DNA of 64,000 bases from Onchocerca lupi (lineage: Eukaryota; Nematoda; Chromadorea; Rhabditida; Onchocercidae), in contig JAOVVO010000145.1 of NCBI GenBank assembly GCA_028564675.1, positions 62,001 through 126,000 of the forward strand, given 5' to 3'. Both the position numbers and the translations under genes were made by a program. Below, piece by piece: positions 25,301 to 36,334 of this stretch; within the stretch, counting starts at the first letter, position 1; every line of letters begins with the position of its first letter. The notes below the pieces were generated by a model. That model was not told the origin of the DNA, ran no database searches, and saw only the letters and a list, made by a program, of their open reading frames with translations.

Positions 25301-28300
25301 TTATTATAATATGGAGTATGTGAAACCGATAGAGTAGCTTTTCTAGAGTTATAGAGTTTGTTAGACCTGATCATGGTTATGTTTAGACTTGATATTTTCT
25401 GAAATCATTTGTTAAATGTGCTGGTTGATCATTTGTTAAGTGCGTTTTGCTTATAGCATACTAAGTGTAAATTGACCTTTGAAATTTGTTTAATATATCG
25501 ATTATTTATGTTGGCTGTATTTGCATTGTTCATTTGAATCGTTAGTATAGATGTTTCTAATTAGCTCGCTTTCGCTATACGTTCATTCAATCGGATGTTG
25601 TAATCAACGCAATGTAATGATAATGAGGAGATCTTCAAATTGAATTTACTGGAATTAGTGCAAGTATAACTGGCTTTACAGTGCTCCGAGCTAATACCAA
25701 TAACATTCTGTTTTTTTATCGTCTCTCTGTTTGAATATTAGAATACTCGTTTAAATAGAATGGACTTTACAATACTTCGAGCAAGTACTAGTAACAGTCT
25801 ATCGAATATGTAAAAATATCAACTTTTTCTTTTCTTTGTTTAAATATAAAAATATCAATTTTTCAGGTTAAAGAATATCAGGAGCAATTTAAGGTTTATT
25901 ATGAGGAGATCAAAATGTTCTGCGAACGAAATAAGGAAATTGCACTTAAAAAGCTTTCGGTCCTTACAACTGTCCAAGATGGCACCACTGCAACGGATGT
26001 GATGCACGATGAGCAGAATACGCAGGCGAAGAAAGACGAAGAAAAAGAGAGTGAAGAAAAGAAGAAAGAAACAAAAAGGGTAAAAAACGAGCATATTAGA
26101 AATTTGGAAATTGCTGAACGAAATATAACCAGAAGATCAAGTAATGCAATTTGGTCGTTGGGTCGATCATCATCTTTAACATGCACTGAGACCATCGACG
26201 ATATCTCAGTAAGTGCCAGTTCATCTTCCTTTTTTCTTCCTTCAATGAAAGCTATTATGTTAAGCATCTTCGCTCAAAATCTTAAAATATGGTATAATTA
26301 AGTTTTTAATTATATACAATTTATCGTCATTTCATTATTTGTTGATAAGTCGTGACGAATGAACTCATAAGAAGCAAGTGAAAATTTTATTCTTTTGTCT
26401 AACAATCCTTGTAAAGATGAAACAGAAAAGCTAAAATAGTTGGAATTAAAATGAAGGTAACTCAATATTAATTATAGTGCAATATTTGAACATTTAATTC
26501 ACTATTGGTGATGTTCGAATTGCTTTAATTAAGGATTAGCGTTTCAAGATTTTTTATCGTTATTAAAAAATAACAATTGAAATCAATTGAATCTGTCCAT
26601 TAATTAGATTACATGGAGCTAAACAATGAAATGGAAGTATTATCGCCGAAAGTTCATTATTTATTTTTATTCATTTCTTTACCAATTTAGGAACGCGTTG
26701 CACAGATGACTCATCATTCAGGAGCATTGATTGAGCGAATTCCAGATAACATTACAACTATTAAGAAACAATCAAATGAAATCCATCCTGCGTTATTTAT
26801 CAAAAGTACAGTTTTTTGTTCAATGTTTGGAAGAATTGATTTCTACCGAACTAGTAAAAATACCTATTCAATCAGTATAACTGCTTTCTAACTAGTGGTA
26901 GCAACTCTGATAGAGCTATTCTGGCATTAAATTAAATTCATAATAGTAACCTTTAAATTCTTTTAAAAAAATCAATCTTTCATTGATTTGATGTCAATAT
27001 TTGAGCTTACTGAATTATTAGATAGCAGCTTTTTTGGTTCTTTTTATCTGTTAAAAAGGCATAATATCCTGTTATTCTATGCGTAGCAATATGATGGCAG
27101 TATCCCTGACAAATTTTATAGGAGTTTATCGATAGATTAAACAAGTATTGTAGTTTCATATTTGAGCACTAAAAAATGAAAAAATGAATCCTGAATTGAG
27201 GTGAGCTGCCGAAATGTCCATCGTTTCCTTCAGTAACATCCAGTGATCATCCAGAAATTGGAGTGAATCCACCGGTGAAAAGAATACCACAACGCTTTAC
27301 AGTTTCAACCTCAAGTCTGATTGCAACGAATCCACGAGATGTTGCCCGATCAAAATCACGATTTAAGGTATTTTAATTTACATGGGAGTTGGACATTGGT
27401 GGATTAAAATATTGCCGACAAAATTATGTTTGGTTGATGATGTATATGATGTCACATTGATTCGAGCAAACTATTATCATTGCATTTTACAAATAACATT
27501 TCATTTTTAGTAATAATTGGTCATTCTTCGATATTTTTTAGGTCGAAAAAGTAGGCCCGACAATTCAAAAAGCAGCAAAAACTAAATTAGACGACATTCC
27601 ATTATATCGGTCACTTAGTGAAAGTTCTGTAGTTGACACACAAGGATCTGAATTTTTGGTTACGGAAGGTTTAGAAGTCAAAAATTTGTCAATTGAACAG
27701 CTAGATAAGTCAGAAAATTTTGGATTTCATGGTGTCAATGAAGTATCAGAAATTTTATCTCAAGATGATGAAGGAAATGTGAAGAGCATGGTACCTCAAG
27801 ATGTTGAAGGAAAAGGTGAAATTTGTAATGCGAGAAATGCGGTAAATTCCAATGAAGGTTTGATAGTTCGAAAACACCCAGATGAGGAAAATCTTCGATC
27901 TAGCTGTGTGCAGTTTACCGCCATCTTCACTTTACAGCGTGAACCAAATACGCTACCATTACAAAAATATTACGAAGATGCTACGTATGTAGTTAAAATC
28001 ACTGATAATATTGCTCTGAAGTTTGATATTAACAAGCGTTCTTCTTGCGAACAAACTATTAATATGAATCAACCGATAGAACAATTACGGCACGAAGCAA
28101 GGAGCAATGAAGACGATTCACCAATAACGATAAAGTCTGAGATGGCTCTCCATTGTTGTTTTGCAATGGATAATTCGATGGATAGAGATGTGATAAAGGA
28201 AGTGGTTCAAGATCTGGTCAACTACGTCGCTTATGAGGTAAACAGTTTTTATGAATACATCACTTTTCTTTTTTTGAATTCGCAAAATCTTTTAATAATC

Positions 28301-29271
28301 GATAATTGAATCCAGAAAAGTGAGTATACGGAATGATTTTGATCATCTTTGGGAATGTTTTGCGATGTGTAATTATCACAATAAGGCTATTGATTCTGAA
28401 ATAATAGATCAAATTGATGCTACAGAAAAATTACTCTGCTTATAATCAAATTAGAATTCATTGACTTACTGTTTTTATTTATTTATTCCTTCATGACAAT
28501 ACGAAAATCATTTCACAAATTTGCCTAAAATGTGGAAACAGTTGCAGTTGTTTTATTTTTTTAGATAAGTGACGATGGTTTAATTCACTACCGAAAATTT
28601 TCATCTGTTAATACAAGTGGCAGTAGTGAAACTTCACCGACGGATTCTTCGTCGTTTCTCTCCAGGTAGTTCATCTTAATATACATAATTGAGCACTTAA
28701 TTATGCACAGCTTGCTTTTGATTGCATCCTGATCTTTTATTATTAAAGTTATTGATATATACATTTCTTTTTTCCTCTTTTCTTTAAGCATAATTAAGAG
28801 TAGAGAAGAATAAATGATGAGATTAAAAAGTGAATTTTTAAGATTAATCCAAAAAAAAAAACAAAAAATATACTACTCATTAAGATTTTAACTGCTACCA
28901 AAATTTATTTTCCTATTTTCCTTTCTCTGTTATCTTGATATGTTAACAGCGTTAAGCCATTGAACCGTTAATTGTTCTATTGTCTAATATTCGGTGACAG
29001 TGTTTTATATGCTATAGGTATGTCATCCTTCATTAGTTTGGAATCCACTTTTCGGTGACTGATTTTCTCATAAATTTGCAGAAGTTCATCGAGCTTCACT
29101 TTGAATTCGTCTCACGATGTAGAAACGGATGAAGATGTTATACGTAATGTAGTACGCAGCCTCATACGAGATATACTGTTGCAAGAAAAAGAATTACTGA
29201 GGCGAAGTTTAAGAAAGAAACGACGAAATCTCTTTGCGCTATCTAAAATGGATCGTAAATTGAGTAGCTGA
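19364..29271 (+). CDS. ppp1r37: PPP1R37/LRRC68-like leucine-rich-repeat regulatory subunit of protein phosphatase 1
   Basis: Exons: 19364-19682, 20084-20200, 20763-20857, 21594-21642, 21832-21932, 22331-22450, 22804-22954, 23477-23622, 23844-23975, 24272-24413, 24954-25132, 25867-26208, 26691-26805, 27234-27367, 27542-28237, 28565-28665, 29082-29271; all phases agree, 1042 residues. Ser/Gln-rich N-terminus, then RNVHFPD at about 122-128, which fits the RVxF PP1-docking motif (the human protein has RRVHFPSDED). The LRR array spans about 190-517 and matches human PPP1R37 block by block (LSFNKQINLRGWQA, HLENVSLSGR, LRELYLGENNL, LLDLRNNQLQ, LVLWNNRL, RLDLRDN). A Lys/Glu-rich coiled segment follows at about 560-600, then an acidic, poorly conserved extension of about 450 residues. 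By family knowledge it binds and inhibits PP1. The start is the first in-frame ATG; the frame is open further upstream. AATAAA lies at 29355-29360. Confidence 0.92.
23408..23457 (+). repeat. 25-bp tandem duplication before exon 8 of the PPP1R37-like gene
   Basis: The unit ACTTAATATAATATAGCTTC plus AGTG(T/C) occurs twice back to back (23408-23432, 23433-23457), ending 19 bases upstream of the exon 8 acceptor at 23477. It duplicates AG dinucleotides near a splice site whose own signal (ATTAAAG) is weak. Confidence 0.85.
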
Positions 29272-32200
29272 TTACCTTTATGCTCTAGCATGGGAAAGAA
29301 GTCCCTTTTGTAAGTCTTGTAAATAATGGAAAATATTTTATCTAGCAGTACTCTAATAAAAATATAAAAGTCGATCTCTTTGTTGCGGCCTTTTAATGTT
29401 ATTTTTATTAGGTATGTTTCCTGACGTGGAGATTTGAATTTAAATTCAATTATTGTAATTCAGAAGTGAGAATGATTATGACAGCAAGTTTTTTGTTTTT
29501 GTGGTGTCTTTCAGACATATCATACGTGTAGAATATGTGAATATCTGAATGACTTCCTCAAAATTATATATTGGCAAGAATCAATTTCTTTTGTCCAGCA
29601 TTTTCTAAAAAATTGGAGTAATTTTAGCAGCACCACTTTGAAGAAAAAATGATTTAGTCTGGGCAATTTCTAGGTATCATTTCGATTTAATGGCATGATT
29701 TAATTTTTAATTCATTTAAAATTTATATTAAGCATCTTTAAAAATAAATGAGTAAAATAAAGGCCGATAAAATGTCTTTGAGATGCATAAAAATCCAGAC
29801 ACATCCAACCATGTATACTTGAAACAATTTATTTTCTAGTCTCTCAATATATTCAGTCACTAATTTGTTGTTATCGTTCCTCCTTTCTTCTCCACTCCCC
29901 CACTCTCGTTTTCGAAAATTATATCATCTCGTTAAGGACATTTTTTTTTTCTTTCGCTGGATAGTAATTTCTTCCCATTGTATTTTTTCTTGAATTCCCT
30001 TTTACTTTCTTTGCGTTCTTTTCTCGTGTTTTATTTTCCATTTGTGGAAGGATCACCTCATATTAGTTTTATCATGCTTTTTCATATTTCACTTTTTTTT
30101 GTCTGATAGGAATAAATCGTACTTGTACATGAGAACAAACTTATACACATTTAATGCAAATGTTATTCATCATAGTCATTTGAGTCGTCCAAATTATCTT
30201 TTTTTCGTTATAATTCGGAGAATACTTCTAATAGAATTCCACGACAGGAAATCCTAAATCAATACGGTGGAAATTTCCAGAAATGGATATTGGTAATCTT
30301 CCTCTTAATTTTTTGTTGTTCTTGTCTGTTTAGTATTTAAAGTTGCCCTTTATCATGGCAATCAACTGGAACGGTCGTTTCATTCCTTCACTTGGATGCT
30401 TATCAATCACGTGAATTTTTTTTTTGTCATCCGTGTGAACATTAAAATGTTGCTAATAGAATGAGATTAGTTAGTTGATCTTTCTAAGATTTTAAGAGTT
30501 CCACATGAAGAGTTCTTTCATTAAAGTTTCTTCTAGATATCGTAGTTGTCTTAAACAAAAGAAATATATGAGACGGGATTTTTTAAATCACTGAAATTTA
30601 TTGTCACTGCAATGAAATACATGTAATACATACCTCTTTTTTTTACTAATGTTTAATTCTTGTCTTCTTTGTGATTACTTTTACCTGGAATGGTTATATA
30701 TGTTGTTATTTCAGGCTTTTCAATATATAGTGCCTAATATACGTCATTAATTGTTCCTTTGATCATGTCACAATTGGAAGCATCATACCATCGTAACTTC
30801 AAGTAACTGAGATGGGATTAATTTGCTCATAGGGATCGTTACTATGAAAATAAAATATTACATTCGAGAATCTTTTGCGAGGAAATATAAATCAATCATA
30901 ACAACTGTATATGTTACAATGAGGAAGTACTACGATTTTTGATTTTTTTGATCAAGTTTTGCAAACATCATTCGCTTGACTGCCAAATGTTTCGACTGCC
31001 AAAATGGAAATTATCTTGTTTTTCCTTCTTGTAATTGCCTAAGTGCAAGAACTTTTAAGATATTTTTTTATCCAAATATGTTTTCTATTTCCGAGTCTAG
31101 CTCATTTCAAACCTAATCTGCGGTGAGTAATATAGATTTCTTGAGAAAAGGAGTTTTTTTATATTTATTGTACGCTTTCGATTATTTTTTTCAATTCTAC
31201 AGTTGCTTAATATTATTAGATTCCATTATAATCGTGAAGATTATAATTGTAAATAAGTTTTGATTATGATATTGTGTTTTTGAATTTGCACAAATAACGA
31301 TCAATAGTATGAATTACGGAACTGAAATTAATAGTATTCTCTAGATGAATCCATCTAACACAAGCTTAAATCTATTTTTTGAATTTCGCAAGCCATAAGC
31401 AGTAGTTATTGGTTATTTACTTGTTTAAATGATGATACATGAACAATCCAACGATTTTCTTTGTTAACAGATGATATTTTTTCATCACATTTTAAAACTT
31501 TCTATTGCCTTATGGTTTATTGGATTCATTTTGAATTTATTTGACTTGCAAATAAAGTCTGGAATAGTTCGTAATTCGAATTTAATTGGAATTTTTCATC
31601 TTTTGCAAGCTATTTCAAATAATTAGAATTGATGGATTTGAAAAATTACAACAACTTATTACCATGACACTGTAGGAGTAAATAAGGATGAAATTATTAT
31701 TTTTTTTTTTTTTTATCGTTTTTAATAATTCTCATGACAAATTTTGATAAAGTAATTGCACCGTTTTTTACTTTAAACGGTTATTATTGTAGTTATTTGT
31801 TTGCCGATTTTTTTTCCTACAGCACTTTTCAAACAACTTTCCTCGTATGTTTTCCGATTCTGTTGAAGAGAAGAAGAGAATAAGCATTCACAGTTCCGGA
31901 ACATTTTTAAATGATTTACAGCATAGCTTTTCATCCAAACTCAATATATTTAGCTAATTATTTACAAATAAGAAAATGATTTCAAAAAAGAAAATATTCA
32001 GATCTAAGAAAGAATGAGGAGATGATTGAATGTACTGATTCTCATTTCGATCGTGTGAAGTATTTATGATAGTTCAATAATTATTTTAATAATAGAAGAT
32101 TTATCGATAATTGCGCAGAGAAATTCAAAAAAAAAAAAAAAAATTTTACTAATACTTATTTTGTATCAGAATAGGAAAATTTTACTTTTCAGGATTGTAT

Positions 32201-34189
32201 TTTGAAATTTGAAAATAAAAAATGGTATCGAAAGGAGTCCAGATGGATCGAAAGATTTGTTTCTATTCTTGATGGGTCATATGTATATATAATTATTTCT
32301 CAATTATCGTTTGTATATTATAGATCGAAATAAATTGTTATTGCTATTAAATTTATCATTATTATTATTGGATTGCATTTTTTTTTTCTTGTTTTCCGGT
32401 AATTTCTGTGTTGATATGCAACATGTGTTTGTAAAAATATTCATTAGCAATTCCATGTTGAAACATTTTAGTCAAAATATCAGGTTAGATTAAATGATAC
32501 ATTGTAATTAACAACTGATTAATTTGTCCTAAAAATTTGATTCGCTGTAATTTGTTAATGATCGGAAATATAAGATTAAAAGAACTTTGGAGGATTAAAT
32601 TATCGTCACAATTCAAATATACCAGAATGCTGAACTATGAGTTTTAATATTTCTTTTTTTTTTTTTTTGTTCAATATTATTTCATTAACACGATATTTTT
32701 GATTTTAAAAAGCGAATTACAAATTCAAACTACAAAACTTGTTCCTCTATTGCATCAACGAACAAAAACGAGTATCTTTAGTTCGAAAAACATTCGGGAA
32801 TTTCATAATCAATAATTTTGCTGCTGGCATTACAACATTCAAAATTTCAAAAAGAAGGTAAATGTGAGCTGGTTAAGAGAAGAATCAATAAATGAAATGA
32901 ATTGGTAGTTCATTATTTTGATTTTTCATTGTAATTTTAAATGATTCTTATCAAAATTTTTGATCCATTGGAAATAATTGATATATTTAATATTGAAATT
33001 TTAATGCTGCACTTATGTCACTTCTGTTGTTCGGAAGGAAAAGTTACAAAAAAGATTAAAAAGTGCAAATAAATAAATGAACTAATCCACAAAATTGTAG
33101 TTCAATGAAAATCTAAAGCTATAAAGCGATGGATATCATTGTTATGATGATAATTGTTTGGAAAAAATTCCCTTTATCCATGCAAAAAAAAAAAAAACTT
33201 TCTTTTTTCTTTTTTTATTTTTAAATGGTTATATCTTTTTTATTTATTTTTTACTTTTTTTTTTATTTTTTGTGAAATTTATTCAATTTTTATCGATTGC
33301 ATTCCCATTGATCGTTTCGTTTCGTTTTGCTCTTCCATTACCATATCTGTACAGTTTTCTCTCTTTTTTTTTTTTTTTTTACATTTTAGAATTTATTCCA
33401 TTAAAAATTCATGTAAATTATGTAAATGAGTTTTTGATATTTTGATATAAATATATATTAGTAATATGATAAATTACATTAGATTAGATATCTTGCAGGT
33501 AAATTTTTTGCAATTTGCCATATAATTCAAATAAATGATTTTTTTCATTTGCGAAAATGAATAGATAATGAGAGAGAAAGAGAGAGAGAAATGCGATTTG
33601 TATGTTTTTCGAATGAATCATTTCCTTCCTGGAACTGGAATTTTTAAGTACCACAAACGATAACTTTTAGCTTATATAGATATAAAAAGACACAGATACA
33701 GTACAAAATTCTTCATCCATCTTCACTTTTATAAAACTTAAATAAATCGATATTGCTTAAATGAATGATCGATTGAATGGAAATGATTGTAAATGAAACA
33801 CTCAGGTTGATATATCTTTTCATCTTCCATTTATTTCTACAGTATGTATTTTTCATCGTTCATTTCTATCATATTTGTCAACATTTTAATGGATTTCCTT
33901 CTTCTCTTTTCATTTTTATCTTTAAAAAATTTTTGTTTTTAATTTTTATTTTTTAAATTGTTTTTTGAAATTCATATTAAAATTGCATGCATGAATTCGT
34001 GTAAAATTCACTTAAAAAGTCTAGAAGAATTGCCATTTTCTAATGATATTATTTATATTATTAACAACAATTATCATGCAAATTTTCATTCGTTTAAAAT
34101 ATTATGATTTGTTATCAGCATGTTTTTTGAAATTTTTAATTAAATTTTCGGCATGCTCAAATGGCGATCATAATTGCTGGATTTACAGT
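29272..34189. other. Intergenic region between PPP1R37-like and MOLO1-domain genes
   Basis: About 4.9 kb, AT-rich with poly-T tracts (31700-31715, 32654-32668, 33366-33380) and a short GA-rich run at 33570-33590. Both neighbours point right, so the right-hand part should hold the MOLO1 gene promoter. No coding exon is supported; the open frames at 33154-33445 are made of poly-T and poly-A codons. Confidence 0.6.
29355..29360 (+). terminator. Poly(A) signal AATAAA of the PPP1R37-like gene
   Basis: Canonical AATAAA 84 bases after the stop codon, in the expected position for a short nematode 3' UTR. The cleavage site would lie about 10-20 bases further on. Confidence 0.55.
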
Positions 34190-34215
34190 AATGCATTGAT
34201 TATATTCCGAAGATT

Positions 34216-36334
34216 ATGTTCATTCATATTATTATTCCTTTCCTATCATTAATATTTGCTTTGATTCAATGTTCGCTGAATTATACTATTGAAACATTTC
34301 CGGATTCATTAGTTAGATGGGATCTTTGTGGTCTTAATTCTCCAGGATTTGCTTGCGATCCGGATCAAATATTGAAACGCTTTAATCGTACATTTTCCGG
34401 TAAGTTTTACTCTTATTTATCATATGAAAACATCTTTTTCTTTCTTGTTAATAACAAATCGGTAAGTAATTTTATATGCTTAGGTGCTGAATATTTATCG
34501 CAACATTTACGACAAATTCGTTATGCGACGAATTGTTCATGCCTAAACGAGGACAAATCGTATGGTCATTGTTCAACTATTGATCCACATGGATATACGT
34601 TATCAATCGCTATCATGCGATCAATTGCGATGAGTAACGATATGATGTAAGTATGTTTCATATAAATGTTGAAACAAGTTCTTTACATAAAAATTATTGT
34701 ATTTACAATTTTATTTAGCTTATTTACAGTAAGTCATTTTCTTCCCTTTTGAATTTGTTGCAAAAAACAAATATGAATTTGAAAAGGATTTTATTCGATT
34801 TATGGATATTTTTTTCCAACTTTGTCATACGGAATGATATGATAGCTGATATCTTATGATCTTATCTGATAAACTCTTTCCATTCAAAATTTCATCGAAT
34901 AAGAGAATCCTAAAAATAAAATTCGAATATTTAAGTATATATATATATATATGTACTTTTCAAAATTTATAATGAAAAAAAAAAATTGCCTTTTTCAGGA
35001 ATTTGGAAAATTTGAATGATACGCTTCAGATATTTGCTGAAAATTTACGACGAAAACAACATCGTGGCCAATGCGCTGATGATGCGTTAATTGTGGTATT
35101 TGCTGATTGGAGAGCCGTTAGTTATCAATCGTTTTCTTTTTTTTTTTTAAATTTAAAAATTATTTCTAATTTCTATCATATATGCATATTTGTCTGTTTA
35201 TATTCGATTTTATCTCTTTATCGATTTTAGGTTCGTACATCGGTGGGTAAAGTGATAGGAAGGACGCTAACATTGGATGTTATCACGGGAATCAATCGAG
35301 AAGTTGGTAAAGCATTTGAATCATATTTTGAACAAAACCCTGAATCTGGACTTGTTGTAAAATAAACTATTCAGTGGAAAATTTATGCCAGAAAAAAGTA
35401 AACAAAAAAAAAAAAATAGTTACTGAAAAGCTGTACTATTTGAAAATTTTAAAACTCTTTGATAACAATTTTTTGTTTGATAAAATTAGAATTATCAAAA
35501 TAGTAAACATTTTCATAGAAAATAATCAGATGTTAAGTGCATAATAGTTGATCAAATTCAATTACTTAATCCGCCCAATGCATGATGATTTATTCATTAT
35601 GAGCTAAAGTAGAAGATTAAACTTTAAATGATCAATAATTAAATTTTGAATAGTTGAACCAAATTTCGGAAATTAAAAATACTGTTCGAGATGTGAAAAA
35701 ATTAAGAGAAAAGAAATGAGGTAGATTTTGTATTTATTGTTTTCAAGTTTAAAAAAAAAAGGATATCAGAGTATCTGTTCCTTTTTGATTGCTATCAAAG
35801 TATTACTACTAATATTGCAAAAATATTCTTCCTTCGAATGATAAAATTGAGAAAATAATGAAGTTAATATTTTGTAATTTGCTGAGAAAATATTCAATTT
35901 ATAAAATTTAACTTTTACGGAAATTTTGAAGTTAAATTAATAATAATCTTAATAAATTTACAGCGAGAATTCCTGTTTTATGGAACTTTCAAATTTTCTT
36001 AAATTTCTTAGAATATATTTTGATGATAATAGAAGACAGAAATGATCACTCTTGTCAATTTCCAATTTTAGCATCATTGTTCGACAATGCTAATTACTTG
36101 TATGGATTAGCATTTATGGTCGATCGATATGGACAAATTTTACAAAATCCACCTCAAACTTCTGAGGGAAAATCTTGGTCGATAATATGGTCTCGCATAA
36201 TGGGTAATTGGCTTAATATTTTCCTCAGTATAATTGTCCTAATTAGTTTTGTAATGCTTGTTACTCTTATTATCATACGATTTTGTTGTAACGAAAAACA
36301 GAAATATACAGTGGGTAGGCAAGTTACCAATTGA
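34216..36334 (+). CDS. MOLO1-domain protein (modulator of levamisole receptor family), membrane form
   Basis: Exons 34216-34399, 34484-34646, 34999-35116, 35231-35306, 36072-36334; 267 residues, phases agree. Signal peptide at about 1-20 (MFIHIIIPFLSLIFALIQCS), MOLO1 (TPM-like) domain at about 25-205 with the family marks CDPDQIL, paired Cys (NCSC), the LRR(K) plus CADDALIVVFADWRA segment, VGKVIGRTLT and LYGLAFMVDRYGQIL. One membrane segment lies at about 227-251, then a short cytosolic tail ending in QVTN, so type I topology as in C. elegans MOLO-1, which promotes gating of levamisole-sensitive acetylcholine receptors. C. elegans has several MOLO1 paralogues, so I give no symbol. A TTTACAG acceptor at 34190 fits a trans-splice site. 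The acceptor at 36072 was preferred over 35964 because it keeps the family spacing. Confidence 0.85.
35231..35365 (+). CDS. Alternative last exon of the MOLO1 gene: possible soluble form
   Basis: Exon 4 of the MOLO1 gene has a donor at 35306 (GAAGTTG|GTAAAG). If it is ignored, the frame continues GKAFESYFEQNPESGL... to a stop at 35363-35365. This read-through still resembles the end of the MOLO1 domain (REVGKAF, SGL) but has no membrane segment, giving a 199-residue protein that would be secreted. Whether this is a used isoform or unspliced RNA cannot be told from DNA. Confidence 0.4.
   Translation, partial: VRTSVGKVIGRTLTLDVITGINREVGKAFESYFEQNPESGLVVK

Noticed and set aside
30040..30060. 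GTGGAAGGATCACCTCA, reminiscent of the end of 18S rRNA
   Set aside because: Only about ten bases resemble the rRNA end and no rRNA sequence precedes it.
33154..33445. Two overlapping plus-strand frames of over 90 codons
   Set aside because: Composed almost entirely of Phe, Leu, Lys and Ile codons from poly-T and poly-A tracts.
35964..36071. Upstream acceptor for the last MOLO1 exon (TTTACAG before 35964)
   Set aside because: It is in phase, but would insert 36 residues (RIPVLWNFQIFLNFLEY...) that break the family spacing; the TTTTAG acceptor before 36072 fits the domain.
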